From contig NZ_JACSMR010000001.1 in the NCBI RefSeq assembly GCF_018618755.1, positions 682,001 to 746,000 of the forward strand: a stretch of 64,000 nucleotides of DNA, written 5' to 3'. Both the position numbers and the translations under genes were made by a program. The first letter of the stretch is position 1; every line of letters begins with the position of its first letter. Positions 23,921 to 32,820 of this stretch are shown piece by piece. Below the pieces are notes generated by a model, which ran no database searches, was not told the origin of the DNA, and was given only the letters and a program-made list of their open reading frames with translations. Source of the DNA: Exiguobacterium sp. s193 (lineage in GTDB: Bacteria; Bacillota; Bacilli; Exiguobacteriales; Exiguobacteriaceae).

Positions 23921-24363
23921 AAGTCATTTCTTTTAAGAAGTGGCTTCAGCGTGTAGACAAACTCTCATGAAGCGTGAACATGCAATAACGAGAGACAATC
24001 CGGTCGCGCTTCCCTGTCTCGCCTCGTCTTCAAAGCGGCAATCTTCCGCGCCGCTACAGCAAAGCTGCAGGGTCGCGATCGATTGCTTTTCGCTTTAAAA
24101 GCGATTCGAGACGGATTGCGCTCTAAGCCGTCTGTTCCCTCACGGTATTACCTAAAAAGCGTCACGTTTCGTTGACTCCTGCGGGGAAAAGTGCGTTTTT
24201 AACGCACTTTCAGAGGCAGGCAAGACCCTGCTCGTTGTCCGTTAGGATCAAGGAGCAACGGCTTGCGCCTCGCCCGAGGAAAGCAACGAAAAAAGATGCT
24301 TGATCTCCGGATGGCACTTTGTCTACAGCCTGAAGTCACTTCGATTTAAGAAGTGACTTTTTT
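23921..24363. repeat. Structured intergenic repeat element with inverted ends
   Basis: A 440-bp non-coding element. Its edges are inverted copies (23938-23961 against 24318-24341, 21 of 24 matching, both containing TGTAGACAAA), each fused to a short hairpin built on AAGTCA-TTC/GAA-TGACTT-type arms. Inside, TTTCGTTG (near 24167) pairs with CAACGAAA (near 24288) and AAAGTGCGTT with AACGCACTTT. The section with GACTCCTGCGGG and GAGGAAAGCAACG resembles a palindromic sequence I know as widespread between genes in Bacillales. No protein is encoded. It may be a MITE-like or RNA-structured repeat. Confidence 0.6.
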
Positions 24364-24366
24364 CTT
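24334..24366. terminator. Hairpin terminator at the right edge of the repeat element
   Basis: AAGTCACTTC (24334-24343) pairs with GAAGTGACTT, followed by TTTTTT on the plus strand. It lies just past the galU stop on the opposite strand and can act in both directions. Confidence 0.7.
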
Positions 24367-24374
24367 TCCCCGCA

Positions 24375-25259
24375 TCACCCCTGATCGTCCCACTCCGCGA
24401 CGTACTGCTTCAGTAGAGCTTTGACTTCCTCTTGAATCTCCCCGTCCTTCAGCGCGAAGGCGAGTGTCGTCTCGACGTACCCCATCTTCTCCCCGACATC
24501 AAACCGGTCCCCTTCGATGTCGTAGGCATAGACGTCCTCGACCCCATTCAACCGTTCAATCGCGTCCGTCAACTGGATTTCACCACCGGAACCGACTTCT
24601 TGCGTCTCTAAGTAATTAAAGATCGCCGGGGTCAAAATGTATCGTCCGATGATCGCCATGTTCGACGGTGCCGTCCCTTGCTTTGGTTTTTCGACGAATT
24701 GACGGACTTGATAGCGGCGTCCGACTTGATCGCTTGGGTCGATGATGCCGTACCGGTGTGTATGCTCCGGCGCGACCTGCTGAACACCGATGACGGACGA
24801 ATCCGTCGCTTCGTACTGATTGATCAATTGTTTGAGACCCGGAGGTTCCGCGACGATCAAGTCGTCTCCGAGTAGCACGGCGAATGGTTCATTCCCGATG
24901 AAATGACGGGCACTCCATATCGCGTGTCCAAGACCCTTTGGTTCCTTTTGACGAATGTAATGGATTTCAGCCATCGTCGTCGAGGCATCGACTTCCTTCA
25001 AAAGTGCAAGCTTCCCTTTTTGACGCAATATGTTTTCAAGCTCCGGCGCATGGTCAAAGTGATCCTCGATTGCTCGTTTGTTGCGCCCTGAGACGATGAT
25101 GATCTGTTCGATTCCTGAGGCGACGGCTTCCTCGACGATGTATTGGATCGTCGGTTTCGTCAAAATCGGTAACATCTCTTTCGGCATTGCTTTCGTCGCT
25201 GGCAAAAAACGTGTTCCGAGTCCTGCCGCCGGAATGATGGCTTTTCGAATCTTCTGCAT
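24375..25259 (-). CDS. galU: UTP-glucose-1-phosphate uridylyltransferase (first copy)
   Basis: About 294 aa from ATG 25259, which has GGGGG 8 nt upstream. It has the nucleotidyltransferase motif [24 protein letters not shown] (positions 8-31), [35 protein letters not shown] and the C-terminal [20 protein letters not shown]. It makes UDP-glucose from UTP and glucose 1-phosphate, feeding teichoic acid glucosylation, glycolipids and the UDP-glucose dehydrogenase at 43068. A second copy (59981-60874) is attached to EPS2. This copy is monocistronic next to the TagGH exporter, suggesting a wall-polymer role. Confidence 0.95.
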   Translation of the reverse strand: MQKIRKAIIPAAGLGTRFLPATKAMPKEMLPILTKPTIQYIVEEAVASGIEQIIIVSGRNKRAIEDHFDHAPELENILRQKGKLALLKEVDASTTMAEIHYIRQKEPKGLGHAIWSARHFIGNEPFAVLLGDDLIVAEPPGLKQLINQYEATDSSVIGVQQVAPEHTHRYGIIDPSDQVGRRYQVRQFVEKPKQGTAPSNMAIIGRYILTPAIFNYLETQEVGSGGEIQLTDAIERLNGVEDVYAYDIEGDRFDVGEKMGYVETTLAFALKDGEIQEEVKALLKQYVAEWDDQG

Positions 25260-25347
25260 CCTCAAGTCCCCCTGTTTGTTAATTTACTAACCGTACCTGT
25301 CCGTTATACTACTTCTTTTTCGGACAACCGATTCCCTGTTTTCTAGT

Positions 25348-25382
25348 CAAAAAAAGACCAGCGTGCCTCGGCACCGCTGGTC
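25348..25382 (-). terminator. Intrinsic terminator after tagGH
   Basis: GACCAGCG (25356-25363) pairs with CGCTGGTC (25375-25382) and is followed on the minus strand by seven T. It ends the tagGH unit, so galU has its own promoter in 25260-25345. Confidence 0.92.
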
Positions 25383-25390
25383 GTTCCATC

Positions 25391-26344
25391 TTAAAATAAG
25401 TTGAGAATGGCGTCACTGAGCGAAGAGAATGATGGTGTCTCGTCAATCACCATCACACTGCCGGCAGCAAGGACGAGCAATCCGAGTCCGGACAAAATCC
25501 AACCTGGATGTTTGACCGTGTCTTCAGCATCGACATTTTGTTTCCCTCGGCGTGCGTTTTGGGCTTGCTCTTGCAAGCGGTCCTTCCGGTATTGGTGCTG
25601 CTCTTCTTTTGACAGTTTCTTATATGACAGTAAAAAGCGTTTGTACTGTGGGACGACGTCTTTCGTCGTGCCATCGAGTTTGACTTGACCGTACTCGAGC
25701 CAAATCACACGCTCACAGAAGTTTCGGATTTGCGACAACGAGTGACTGACGAAGATGATCGTCTTGCCTTCGTCCTTAAACTCGTTCATCTTATCGATAC
25801 ACCGATTATAGAACGTTTGGTCACCGACCGATAACGCTTCATCGACAATCAGGATATCGGCATCGACGTTGACAGCGATCGCGAATCCGAGACGCGACTT
25901 CATCCCACTCGAATATTTTTTAATCGGTTGGTCGATGAAGTCCCCGATATCAGCGAAATCGATGATACCCGGCATCCGGCGATTGATTTCTGCGTCATCC
26001 ATCCCGAGCATCAAACACTTGAGGCGGATGTTCTCACGTCCCGTCAAGACACTTTTCAGTCCTTGCGAGACGGCGATGATCGCGACTTCTCCATTGATTT
26101 CGACGTCGCCTTCATTGGCATAGATGATACCTGAAATCAAGTTCGATAACGTCGATTTTCCGGAACCGTTGATCCCGACGAGACCGACGACTTCCCCTGA
26201 CCCGATTTCGAGTGAGATGTCACGCAGTGCCGTGAACGTCTTCACATTTTTACTTTGTTTCTTAAATAACAGCTTAAATTTTTCTTTCGTAGTCGTGACC
26301 ATGTCAAACCGTTTCGTGACATGTTCGAGTTTTATCATAGACAT
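25391..26344 (-). CDS. tagH: Teichoic-acid-type ABC exporter ATPase
   Basis: A 317-aa ABC ATPase with Walker A GLVGINGSGKSTLSN (about 55-69), signature KYSSGMKSRLGFAIA, Walker B VDADILIVDEALSVGD and the switch histidine in IIFVSHSLSQ. The extended C-terminal region holds a basic linker (QARRGKQ) and a single membrane helix (GWILSGLGLLVLAAGSVMVI), a TagH feature absent from O-antigen Wzt proteins. With the permease just upstream it exports undecaprenyl-linked wall teichoic acid or a related glycopolymer. The C-terminal extracytoplasmic part is shorter than in B. subtilis TagH. Confidence 0.9.
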   Translation of the reverse strand: MSMIKLEHVTKRFDMVTTTKEKFKLLFKKQSKNVKTFTALRDISLEIGSGEVVGLVGINGSGKSTLSNLISGIIYANEGDVEINGEVAIIAVSQGLKSVLTGRENIRLKCLMLGMDDAEINRRMPGIIDFADIGDFIDQPIKKYSSGMKSRLGFAIAVNVDADILIVDEALSVGDQTFYNRCIDKMNEFKDEGKTIIFVSHSLSQIRNFCERVIWLEYGQVKLDGTTKDVVPQYKRFLLSYKKLSKEEQHQYRKDRLQEQAQNARRGKQNVDAEDTVKHPGWILSGLGLLVLAAGSVMVIDETPSFSSLSDAILNLF

Positions 26345-26359
26345 AGCGATTTCCTTCCC

Positions 26360-27169
26360 TTAAACGAGCTCAGTGAATGATTTACGGAACTTAATGTGCA
26401 AGTAAGTCCCGGCTGTGAATAATAGAAGCGTCACGCTCCAGAAATATAGTCCCGTCGGCCATTCCTGCCAGACCCAGGCGCCACCGAGCAGGCTCGCGCG
26501 GTATCCTTCGACGAGGTAGAAGACCGGGTTTAGACGGAGCAGACCATGTAAGACATCTGGGAACCGTTCAATGTTCCACAGAATCGGAGTCAAATAAAAG
26601 AGCATCCGCATCATCGATTGTAAGAAGAGCTGGATGTCTTTGACGAGTGTGATCAGCGTCGAGAAGCACAGTGAAAAGGCATAGACGAAGATGTACGTCG
26701 CCGCCATGTAATACGGCAGTTGGAGCAGCTTCCATGTCATCGGAATTCCATTCAGCAGGATGACGACAAACACGATCAACAGCATCGCGAAGTGTTGGTA
26801 CATCCGTGACAGGATGACGTACGACGGGATGGCACTCATCGGGAAACGCATCTTCGTCACCATCGCGAGCCGGTTGTTGATCGAGTTCGATCCACGGAGT
26901 AACGCATCGTTGATGAAGAACCAGACGACGATCCCGCAAAGCAACCAGACGATGAACGGCGTATCGCCGTCAACGTTTTTGTTCCCTTTCAGACCAACAC
27001 CAAAGACGAACCAGTAAATAAAGATTTGCAGACCGGGGTTGAGAAGCTCCCAGAGTAAACCAAGGCGTTGCTCCGCGTGCGCCGATTTAATCTCGTATCG
27101 TGCGAGGCGCCGAATCAGCGGAAAATTCTCCACTTGTTCGCGGATGATATTTTTCATTTCGTTCAACAT
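26360..27169 (-). CDS. tagG: Teichoic-acid-type ABC exporter permease
   Basis: A 269-aa ABC-2 permease with six membrane segments. The amphipathic N-terminus (NFPLIRRLARYEIKSAHAEQRLG) precedes GLLWELLNPGLQIFIYWFVFGVG, the family signature. The rest matches TagG/KpsM/Wzm exporters in length. It forms the membrane channel with the TagH ATPase 15 bp downstream. GGAAGG precedes ATG 27169. The 250-bp leader upstream contains a palindrome AGGGCA-CA-TGCCCT (27279-27292) and GGTGA-TAT-TCACC (27350-27362), which may be regulatory. Confidence 0.92.
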   Translation of the reverse strand: MLNEMKNIIREQVENFPLIRRLARYEIKSAHAEQRLGLLWELLNPGLQIFIYWFVFGVGLKGNKNVDGDTPFIVWLLCGIVVWFFINDALLRGSNSINNRLAMVTKMRFPMSAIPSYVILSRMYQHFAMLLIVFVVILLNGIPMTWKLLQLPYYMAATYIFVYAFSLCFSTLITLVKDIQLFLQSMMRMLFYLTPILWNIERFPDVLHGLLRLNPVFYLVEGYRASLLGGAWVWQEWPTGLYFWSVTLLLFTAGTYLHIKFRKSFTELV

Positions 27170-27423
27170 AATTAAGTTCCTTCCGATCCGTAGAGGTACA
27201 TGTATTTTAGTTCAGTTACTTCTAGTCAAGATGACGGGTAGATCCGCGATGTCTTCAAACGAATCCATTCCCGTTGGCAGGGCACATGCCCTACCTAATG
27301 TTTCGTATTCCCCCCTTCAGATGGGACAAATCTTTTCATATTAAAAGTAGGTGATATTCACCATATACTTAATCAATTCTAGCCATCGTTAAAAATCGTG
27401 TCAATCTATTGAGGAAACCGACA
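27170..27423. other. Intergenic region upstream of tagG with two small palindromes
   Basis: 254 bp between the tagG start and the small gene at 27424. Two short dyads are visible: AGGGCA-CA-TGCCCT (27279-27292) and GGTGA-TAT-TCACC (27350-27362). A TTGACT hexamer on the minus strand near 27230 could be the -35 of tagG, but its -10 is poor. Confidence 0.35.
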
Positions 27424-27627
27424 CTAAACTGTAGCTTTCTCAACGACAAAAAACCGCTCTCCTGGATGTGTGTCTACATCAAGTGGGAGCGGTTCAGCAT
27501 GTGTAAAAGCCGGAAGACCAATCGTCGTTGGTGGAGATGACAACCCCCAGACGAGCAAGGCAATCATCATACAAAGAATGATGACGATCAGACTTCCCCG
27601 AATCGATTCATTCATAAAGTTAGTCAT
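27424..27627 (-). CDS. Hypothetical single-pass membrane peptide
   Basis: A short frame of 67-77 aa. Several in-frame starts are possible (27657, 27627, 27615); GGAAGG directly abuts the ATG at 27627, so the start is unsettled. It has one hydrophobic helix (GSLIVIILCMMIALLVWGL) and an extracytoplasmic tail of about 40 residues rich in Pro and acidic residues, ending FFVVEKATV. I do not recognise it. The coding assignment rests on length, codon use and a membrane-protein pattern; it could be spurious. Confidence 0.45.
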   Translation of the reverse strand: MTNFMNESIRGSLIVIILCMMIALLVWGLSSPPTTIGLPAFTHAEPLPLDVDTHPGERFFVVEKATV

Positions 27628-27657
27628 CCTTCCATCCATAAGTTCGCTACTACCCAT

Positions 27658-27986
27658 GATACAAGATTATCCCACTAAAAACTACAAGCTGATTATCAAA
27701 TAATGGGAATGATCGATAAACTCATCGTATTTTTCTGTTCCCTTTTGCAGAAATCTGAAATATAATGAAAGCGTTATCATTTATTAATTGCTTGTCTTCT
27801 GACTGCTTCCACGTCGATTAACAGACCTTTTTAATCCGTTGTCCCGTCGTCTGACCTAAGAATTTACGAATTTTTCAAAACATTTACGACAAAACGTTTT
27901 ACAAAACACTTATAGTAGAAGAAGAGGTCAACGATCGCATTTTGACCTTGCATTCATACACCCACTTTGAAGGAGGATTTCTACGT
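27658..27986 (+). promoter_or_regulatory. Control region of the secreted 5'-nucleotidase gene
   Basis: About 330 bp non-coding. A -10-like TATAGT (27911-27916) lies 71 bp before the ATG, with no good -35 at 17 nt. Upstream are three direct repeats of TTTACG/TTTACA (27863, 27883, 27898). This hints at an activator-dependent promoter. A phosphate-starvation regulator would make sense for a nucleotidase, but the spacing (20 and 15 nt) does not fit the 11-nt PhoP-box pattern. Confidence 0.35.
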
Positions 27987-30083
27987 ATGTACAAATCAAA
28001 ACCGCTTTACGCGGCAGCCGTCGCTGTCGCCTTGACGACATCGGCAATCGTGCCGGTTGCGCAAACAACTGTTTCTGCTGCAACGCATGTTAAAGTCAAA
28101 ACGGTCAAACTCAAGTCACTCGTCTTCACGAAAGGTGCCCCGGTCAAATTACCTGCTACATACAAGGGCAACAAAATCACGTGGAAAAAGTATGACACAC
28201 ACCTCTTCAACCGTTACCAAACCGTCAAAGGTACGTACGGTAAGAAAAAATCACCAATCGAAGTGAAAATCCACGTCCAAAACTACGCTGTCAAATTCGT
28301 CGATCATGTAAAAGAACAGACAATCTATGTCGGTGAAAAACCGGTTCTTCCGAAAAAACTGGCTGTCCTTTACGCAACAGGTCGCGTTTACGACAAACCG
28401 GTCCACTGGACGAAAGTGGATACCGATGAGTCAGGTGTTAAATATGCGGTCGCAACATACAAACGTCTTGGAAAAACGATTACGCTTAAAGCAAAAATCA
28501 ATGTCCTCGACATGAATAAAGAAGATTTCTCAATCGGCTTACTCCACACGAACGATACTCACGCAAATCTTGATAAGGTCGCAAAACGTGCGACTGTCAT
28601 CAAGGAACTTCGTGCAAGCTACAAAGCAGACGGTAAACCATCACTCTTGCTTGACGCCGGTGACGTTTTCTCGGGCTCGCTCTACTTCAATAAATTCCGT
28701 GGTCAAGCTGACCTCGAATTGATGAACTATATGAAATACGACTTGATGACGTTCGGTAACCATGAGTTCGACCTCGGAGATCAAGACAACCACCAAGCAC
28801 TGAAAGATTTCGTCACGAACGCGAAGTTCCCATTCATCTCGGCGAACGTCGATTTCAGCAAAAACGACTTGCTTGCCGGACTTCAATCGAAGACGATCAC
28901 AACAAGTCCTGCTAAAGGACATATCTACCAAGGTGTAATCAAAGAATACAAAGGACAAAAAATCGGTTTCTTCGGCTTAACAACAGAAGAAACAGCTGAA
29001 ATCTCAAGCCCGGGTACAGTCGCTTTCGCGAACTATATCGCGAGTGCACAAGCCACCGTCAAAAAATTCGAAGCCCGAGGCGTCAACAAAATCGTCGCTT
29101 TGACACACATCGGATTCGATGACAACGAAGCAGTCGATAACGACCAGTTACTTGCTCGTAACGTTGACGGAATCGATGTCATCGTCGGCGGTCACTCGCA
29201 TACGAAACTTGAAGCACCTGTCGTCGTCGACGGTGAAACGGTTCCTGGTAAAACAGAACCGACGATCATCGCTCAAGCTTACCAATACGGCGACTTCCTT
29301 GGAAATCTCGATTTGACGTTCGACTACAAAGGGAAATTGACGGAGTACAACGGTTCTCTGATTGACGTCTCTAAAGCAGCAGAAGACGCAAGAGCGGCTG
29401 AAATCCTTAAACCATATGCGGATCAAATCGCTGAACTCAAAAACGAAGAAGTCGGCGCGAACATCGTCAACGAGCTCACAAACCCACGCGGGGCGGTCAG
29501 TGTCCGGAACAGCGAAACAGCACTCGGTAACTTGATCACGGACGGTATGCTCAAAAAAGCAAAAGAATACAATAAAGATGCAGTCATCGCCATGCAAAAC
29601 GGTGGTGGGATCCGTGCAGCGATCAGTGCCGGTCCACTGACAGTCGGTGAAGTCTTAACGACACTTCCGTTCGGTAACACACTCGCGACTGCTAAAATGA
29701 CAGGTGCACAAATCAAAGACTTACTCGAAATCAGCGTCGGTGTCGCCCCAATCGAAAACGGCGGGTTCCTCCACGTATCGGGTATGAAGTTCGAATACAA
29801 CAGTAAAAATGCTAAAGGTGAACGCGTAACGAAGATGGAAGTCAACAACGCCGGTACGTACGAAACAATCGACCCTGCGAAGACTTATGTCATCGCGACG
29901 AACGCTTTCACAGCAAAAGGTGGAGATGGACTGACACCATTCGCAGATGCCTATAAAGAAGGACGCGTGACGGATCTTGGTCTCTCGGACTGGGAAAACC
30001 TCCGCGACTACACAGCATCACTCAAAGAAGTTGATTACAAAATCGAAGGGCGCATCGTCGATACAGCGACTGCACCAAACTAA
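27987..30083 (+). CDS. Secreted 5'-nucleotidase/2',3'-cyclic phosphodiesterase (metallophosphatase)
   Basis: About 698 aa from ATG 27987, which has GGAGG 10 nt upstream; an earlier frame start lacks a ribosome site. A Sec signal peptide (residues 1-31, ending VSAAT) is followed by two small Ig-like/beta domains (about 35-170) with the ITWKKYD and VHWTKVDTD pattern. Next is the metallophosphatase domain with GLLHTNDTHANL, DAGDVFSG, FGNHEFDLGD and VGGHSHTKL, then the C-terminal 5'-nucleotidase domain with AMQNGGGIRAAI, TTLPFGNTL and TNAFTAKGGDG. It hydrolyses extracellular nucleotides to recover phosphate and nucleosides. No LPXTG anchor is present, so it is released or held by the N-terminal domains. 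Monocistronic. Confidence 0.92.
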   Translation: MYKSKPLYAAAVAVALTTSAIVPVAQTTVSAATHVKVKTVKLKSLVFTKGAPVKLPATYKGNKITWKKYDTHLFNRYQTVKGTYGKKKSPIEVKIHVQNYAVKFVDHVKEQTIYVGEKPVLPKKLAVLYATGRVYDKPVHWTKVDTDESGVKYAVATYKRLGKTITLKAKINVLDMNKEDFSIGLLHTNDTHANLDKVAKRATVIKELRASYKADGKPSLLLDAGDVFSGSLYFNKFRGQADLELMNYMKYDLMTFGNHEFDLGDQDNHQALKDFVTNAKFPFISANVDFSKNDLLAGLQSKTITTSPAKGHIYQGVIKEYKGQKIGFFGLTTEETAEISSPGTVAFANYIASAQATVKKFEARGVNKIVALTHIGFDDNEAVDNDQLLARNVDGIDVIVGGHSHTKLEAPVVVDGETVPGKTEPTIIAQAYQYGDFLGNLDLTFDYKGKLTEYNGSLIDVSKAAEDARAAEILKPYADQIAELKNEEVGANIVNELTNPRGAVSVRNSETALGNLITDGMLKKAKEYNKDAVIAMQNGGGIRAAISAGPLTVGEVLTTLPFGNTLATAKMTGAQIKDLLEISVGVAPIENGGFLHVSGMKFEYNSKNAKGERVTKMEVNNAGTYETIDPAKTYVIATNAFTAKGGDGLTPFADAYKEGRVTDLGLSDWENLRDYTASLKEVDYKIEGRIVDTATAPN

Positions 30084-30092
30084 TTTCAAAGC

Positions 30093-30131
30093 AAAAAGAC
30101 GCTTCCTCCTCGCGGGGAAAGCGTCTTTTTT
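30093..30131 (+). terminator. Intrinsic terminator after the 5'-nucleotidase gene
   Basis: AAAAGACGCTT pairs with AAGCGTCTTTT followed by T-run, 10 bp past the stop. It also reads as a terminator for the convergent gene. Confidence 0.92.
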
Positions 30132-31564
30132 CATAACGTCTGCGTCATATTCTGTTTTAGAAGCACAATGATATCATCGAGCTCGTATTCTTCCGCGAGC
30201 ATCAACGGTGTATAGCCGTCATCATTTTTGATCGCCGGGTCCGCACCCTGTTCAAGCAACAGCTTGACAGTCTCCTTGCCTTCCCCTTCGACGGCATGGT
30301 GAAGCGGGGTATAGCCGTCATCATCTTGTTGGTCAATCTTCTCACCTTGTTTCAAGTAGAGGGCGACTAGTTCCTTGTTATTGCTGTAGACGGCTGTGAT
30401 GAACGGCCGTTCGCCAAACTCGTTGACGGCGTCGAGGTCACTTCCTGCCGCAAGCAACGCTTCAAAAATCGTTTCAAGCCCTTTGCTCGACTTCCGGTAT
30501 CCGAGATAATGGAGTGCCGTGTCTCCGTCCGCGTCGACCGCTTCCATGTCTCCGTCCGGCAAGAGTTGCTCGACTTCTTCGAGAGTTCCCTTTTGAATCG
30601 CCGCCATCAGCTTTGTCTCGCCTAAATCCTGTTCACTGGCCACTTCCTCGTCGATAAAGGTCGTCAGGTCTGACAAGAGTTGCGGGACTTGTCCGCCGAC
30701 AAAAAGCAGGGCAGTGATCGCAACGAGACTGACGCTGCCGGCAAGACCTCCAAGCATCCAGCCGTTCCGTCTTGTTTGTCTAACGTCACGCGGGTACTTG
30801 CCGGTCGCGGCTAATCGACGTAAGATGCTCGGGCGTGTCCGGAACACGTTGCTGACTTCCGTCAAAAACGTCGCGGCGTGTTGTTTTTCCGTTATGTACT
30901 GTCCTTCATTGACTTGACTCGTCACGGTTGGACCAAGCGTCGAGTAGAAAATCCCCCGGACAGCGGCATCCTGACTTTCCATACACTGAATCGCCATCCG
31001 ATCCGCTGTTTCTTCACAGGCACGTAAGTACGCAAAACGCAGGAACGGAATCCAGCTTCCCAGTAATAAGAGGACCCGCTTTTCGTTATGATTTTGTTTG
31101 ATGTGCGCGAGCTCACGTAAAAGTAAAAAGTCATGTGCCTCGTCGTGCTTTTGATAAGACGCCGGGATTAATAAGAGATACGTCTGAAAAATCCACAACA
31201 GGCGTGGTGCTGTCAGTCGGGCATCGTCGATCAAAAATGTCGCCGGCATCCGCCATAAGCCGATTTGTTTCGCTTGACGGTGCACGCGGTGGTAAAGTTC
31301 CCCGAACTGCTCCTCGCTCAACCGGATTTGTTCGCTCCGCAGCACCCTCACCTTGATCGACTTACGGATCAGGAGCAGACTAATTACTAGAAGTGCTATA
31401 CCAAGGACGATGAGACCGACGACTCCGAGGGCAAGCAACAGAACTGCAACGCCGCAGCCCGTGACGACGGACGACAGGAGGAGCAGCCAAAAATAAAGAC
31501 GTTCCCGCTTTGAGGCGGGTGTTCCGCGTCGCGCCGGTTGGTTCGATTCATGTATGTCATGCAT
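30131..31564 (-). CDS. M48-like membrane protein with degenerate zinc site and C-terminal ankyrin repeats
   Basis: The 477-aa product has two N-terminal membrane helices (about 27-68), then a domain laid out like M48 (HtpX/Ste24) peptidases. The expected HExxH appears as RELAH in LLLRELAHIKQNH, with the first zinc ligand replaced by Arg; the later acidic-ligand region CEETADRMAIQ is kept. A third helix (about 272-292) leads to about four ankyrin repeats (DGDTALHYLG, DGYTPLHHAV, DGYTPLMLAEE). It is probably a non-catalytic M48 homologue with a protein-binding tail. The start is uncertain, as AAAGGGG lies 14 nt upstream. The mixture of domains is unusual. Confidence 0.75.
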   Translation of the reverse strand: MHDIHESNQPARRGTPASKRERLYFWLLLLSSVVTGCGVAVLLLALGVVGLIVLGIALLVISLLLIRKSIKVRVLRSEQIRLSEEQFGELYHRVHRQAKQIGLWRMPATFLIDDARLTAPRLLWIFQTYLLLIPASYQKHDEAHDFLLLRELAHIKQNHNEKRVLLLLGSWIPFLRFAYLRACEETADRMAIQCMESQDAAVRGIFYSTLGPTVTSQVNEGQYITEKQHAATFLTEVSNVFRTRPSILRRLAATGKYPRDVRQTRRNGWMLGGLAGSVSLVAITALLFVGGQVPQLLSDLTTFIDEEVASEQDLGETKLMAAIQKGTLEEVEQLLPDGDMEAVDADGDTALHYLGYRKSSKGLETIFEALLAAGSDLDAVNEFGERPFITAVYSNNKELVALYLKQGEKIDQQDDDGYTPLHHAVEGEGKETVKLLLEQGADPAIKNDDGYTPLMLAEEYELDDIIVLLKQNMTQTL

Positions 31565-31932
31565 GGGTAAATGTTAGACCCCTTTCTTTTCGTTAACGGT
31601 TCCTACCTATCGTCTATCATACCGATAATTCCAAATAGATTCCAAGTAATTATTACATTTCCTTCTTCAACTCGTCATAATATATTCTAAATACATATTA
31701 TTAATTTAATACAAAATAGAAACAAAATACCTAAAATATGATTAATTCTAATAAAATAAGGGGAAAATCATTTAATACATGATAGTTCAAAAGACTTTAA
31801 TCAAAATAAGTGAATACTTTGCCTCACGAAACACACGTACATAACTAAGTAAAAAGACTCACCGTAGTGTTGTATTTTATTTTTGAAGCACCCTTTATCA
31901 CATAAATATAGAGAGAAATGGGAGTGGATACC
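31565..31932. other. AT-rich intergenic region with a plus-strand promoter
   Basis: About 370 bp, markedly AT-rich. TTGAAG (31883-31888), 18-nt spacer, TATAGA (31907-31912) is a plausible promoter for the small gene at 31933. The remainder (31620-31860) shows no repeats or frames worth reporting. Confidence 0.5.
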
Positions 31933-32127
31933 TTGGGAATACTTAATCTGTTCAATAAAGAATACACGATCCAGTACCAAGTCATCGATCAGGATACAGT
32001 CACCGAGACGGACCGGCTGACTATCCGCGCAAGTGATCATACAGCCGCACGTAAAAAAGCAGATCACCTGCTGCGGAAACAGTTCGGACGGACACAGTAT
32101 AAAATCGAATGGGTTCAACGCTTTTAA
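31933..32127 (+). CDS. Hypothetical 64-residue basic protein
   Basis: The likely start is TTG 31933 with GGGAG 8 nt upstream, although an ATG at 31918 is in frame. The product has MGILNLFNKEYTIQYQVID, then a basic helix-like segment (AARKKADHLLRKQFG) and ends KIEWVQRF. It looks like a small alpha/beta protein without membrane segments. I do not recognise a family. Support comes from a good promoter, ribosome site, codon use like its neighbours and a strong terminator 9 bp after the stop. Confidence 0.65.
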   Translation: MGILNLFNKEYTIQYQVIDQDTVTETDRLTIRASDHTAARKKADHLLRKQFGRTQYKIEWVQRF

Positions 32128-32135
32128 GACCAACG

Positions 32136-32184
32136 AAAAATCCACCGTCTGCTCAACTTATTTTGAGAAGACGGTGGATTTTTT
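32136..32184. terminator. Bidirectional intrinsic terminator
   Basis: AAAAATCCACCGTCT (32136-32150) pairs perfectly with AGACGGTGGATTTTT (32169-32183). It serves the 64-residue gene and the convergent VanZ gene. Confidence 0.95.
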
Positions 32185-32186
32185 GG

Positions 32187-32699
32187 TTAGCTCGTCTGTC
32201 CATACTCTGTTTTGACAATCCGGTCGGCTTTTAACAACAGGCGGATTCCCGTGTAGAGGACGATTCCGACGAACGCCCCGCTCCCATCGATCACGACATC
32301 ACCGACGAGCGGTGTCCGCCCCCCGGTCAACAGTTGATGGAATTCATCGAACACACCAACCGTCACTGCCATCGTCCATGCGAAAAAAGCAGCCGGCACG
32401 AGGCGATAACCGCGAATCCGTAAGACATGGACGAAACTCACACCAAGGATGAAAAACAGACTGGCATGCATCCCTTTACGGATAAAGAATTCAACGAAAC
32501 CTGCTGGTCCGAGCGTCGCGACACTGATCGGCACCTCATAATGGAAGGAAACGAACGAAAAATGTCTGACCCACCCGAGCGGGACATGGTTCGTCAAAAA
32601 CGGAATCAAGGACTGTTGTTCATACGTCATCGAACTAAACCCAAATAATGATAACAGGATGACGCCTCCTGTCACGTAAGCAAGCGATATCCGGCGCAT
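32187..32699 (-). CDS. VanZ-family membrane protein (second copy)
   Basis: The start is set at ATG 32699, with AAGGAG about 10 nt upstream; the longer frame to 32738 lacks a site and does not align with the paralogue. The 170-aa protein matches 17381-17878 along its length, sharing FVSF-Y---ISV-TLG-AGFVEFFIRKG and VFDEFHQLLTGGRTPLVGDVVIDGSGAFVG. Four to five membrane helices are visible. Role unknown beyond the VanZ name. Monocistronic. Two dispersed VanZ paralogues in one 64-kb window is notable but such families are often multicopy. Confidence 0.87.
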   Translation of the reverse strand: MRRISLAYVTGGVILLSLFGFSSMTYEQQSLIPFLTNHVPLGWVRHFSFVSFHYEVPISVATLGPAGFVEFFIRKGMHASLFFILGVSFVHVLRIRGYRLVPAAFFAWTMAVTVGVFDEFHQLLTGGRTPLVGDVVIDGSGAFVGIVLYTGIRLLLKADRIVKTEYGQTS

Positions 32700-32780
32700 T
32701 CTGGCATCTCTCCTTCTACTATCGGAATAGCTTACCACGAAAATCTGCCGGCGACATACACCTAAAGGTCGATTCGATTA

Positions 32781-32820
32781 AAAAACCTCCCATCCTTATC
32801 ACAAGGCGGGAGGTCTTATT
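32781..32820 (-). terminator. Intrinsic terminator after the desaturase gene
   Basis: AAAACCTCCC pairs with GGGAGGT across a 16-nt loop; on the minus strand the stem is followed by five T. Confidence 0.75.

Noticed and set aside
27863-27903. PhoP box upstream of the 5'-nucleotidase gene
   Set aside because: Three TTTACG/A hexamers are present, but their spacing (20 and 15 nt) does not match the 11-nt pattern of PhoP boxes.
29148-29597. 149-codon minus-strand frame inside the 5'-nucleotidase gene
   Set aside because: A shadow frame with Cys/Phe-rich composition and no ribosome site.
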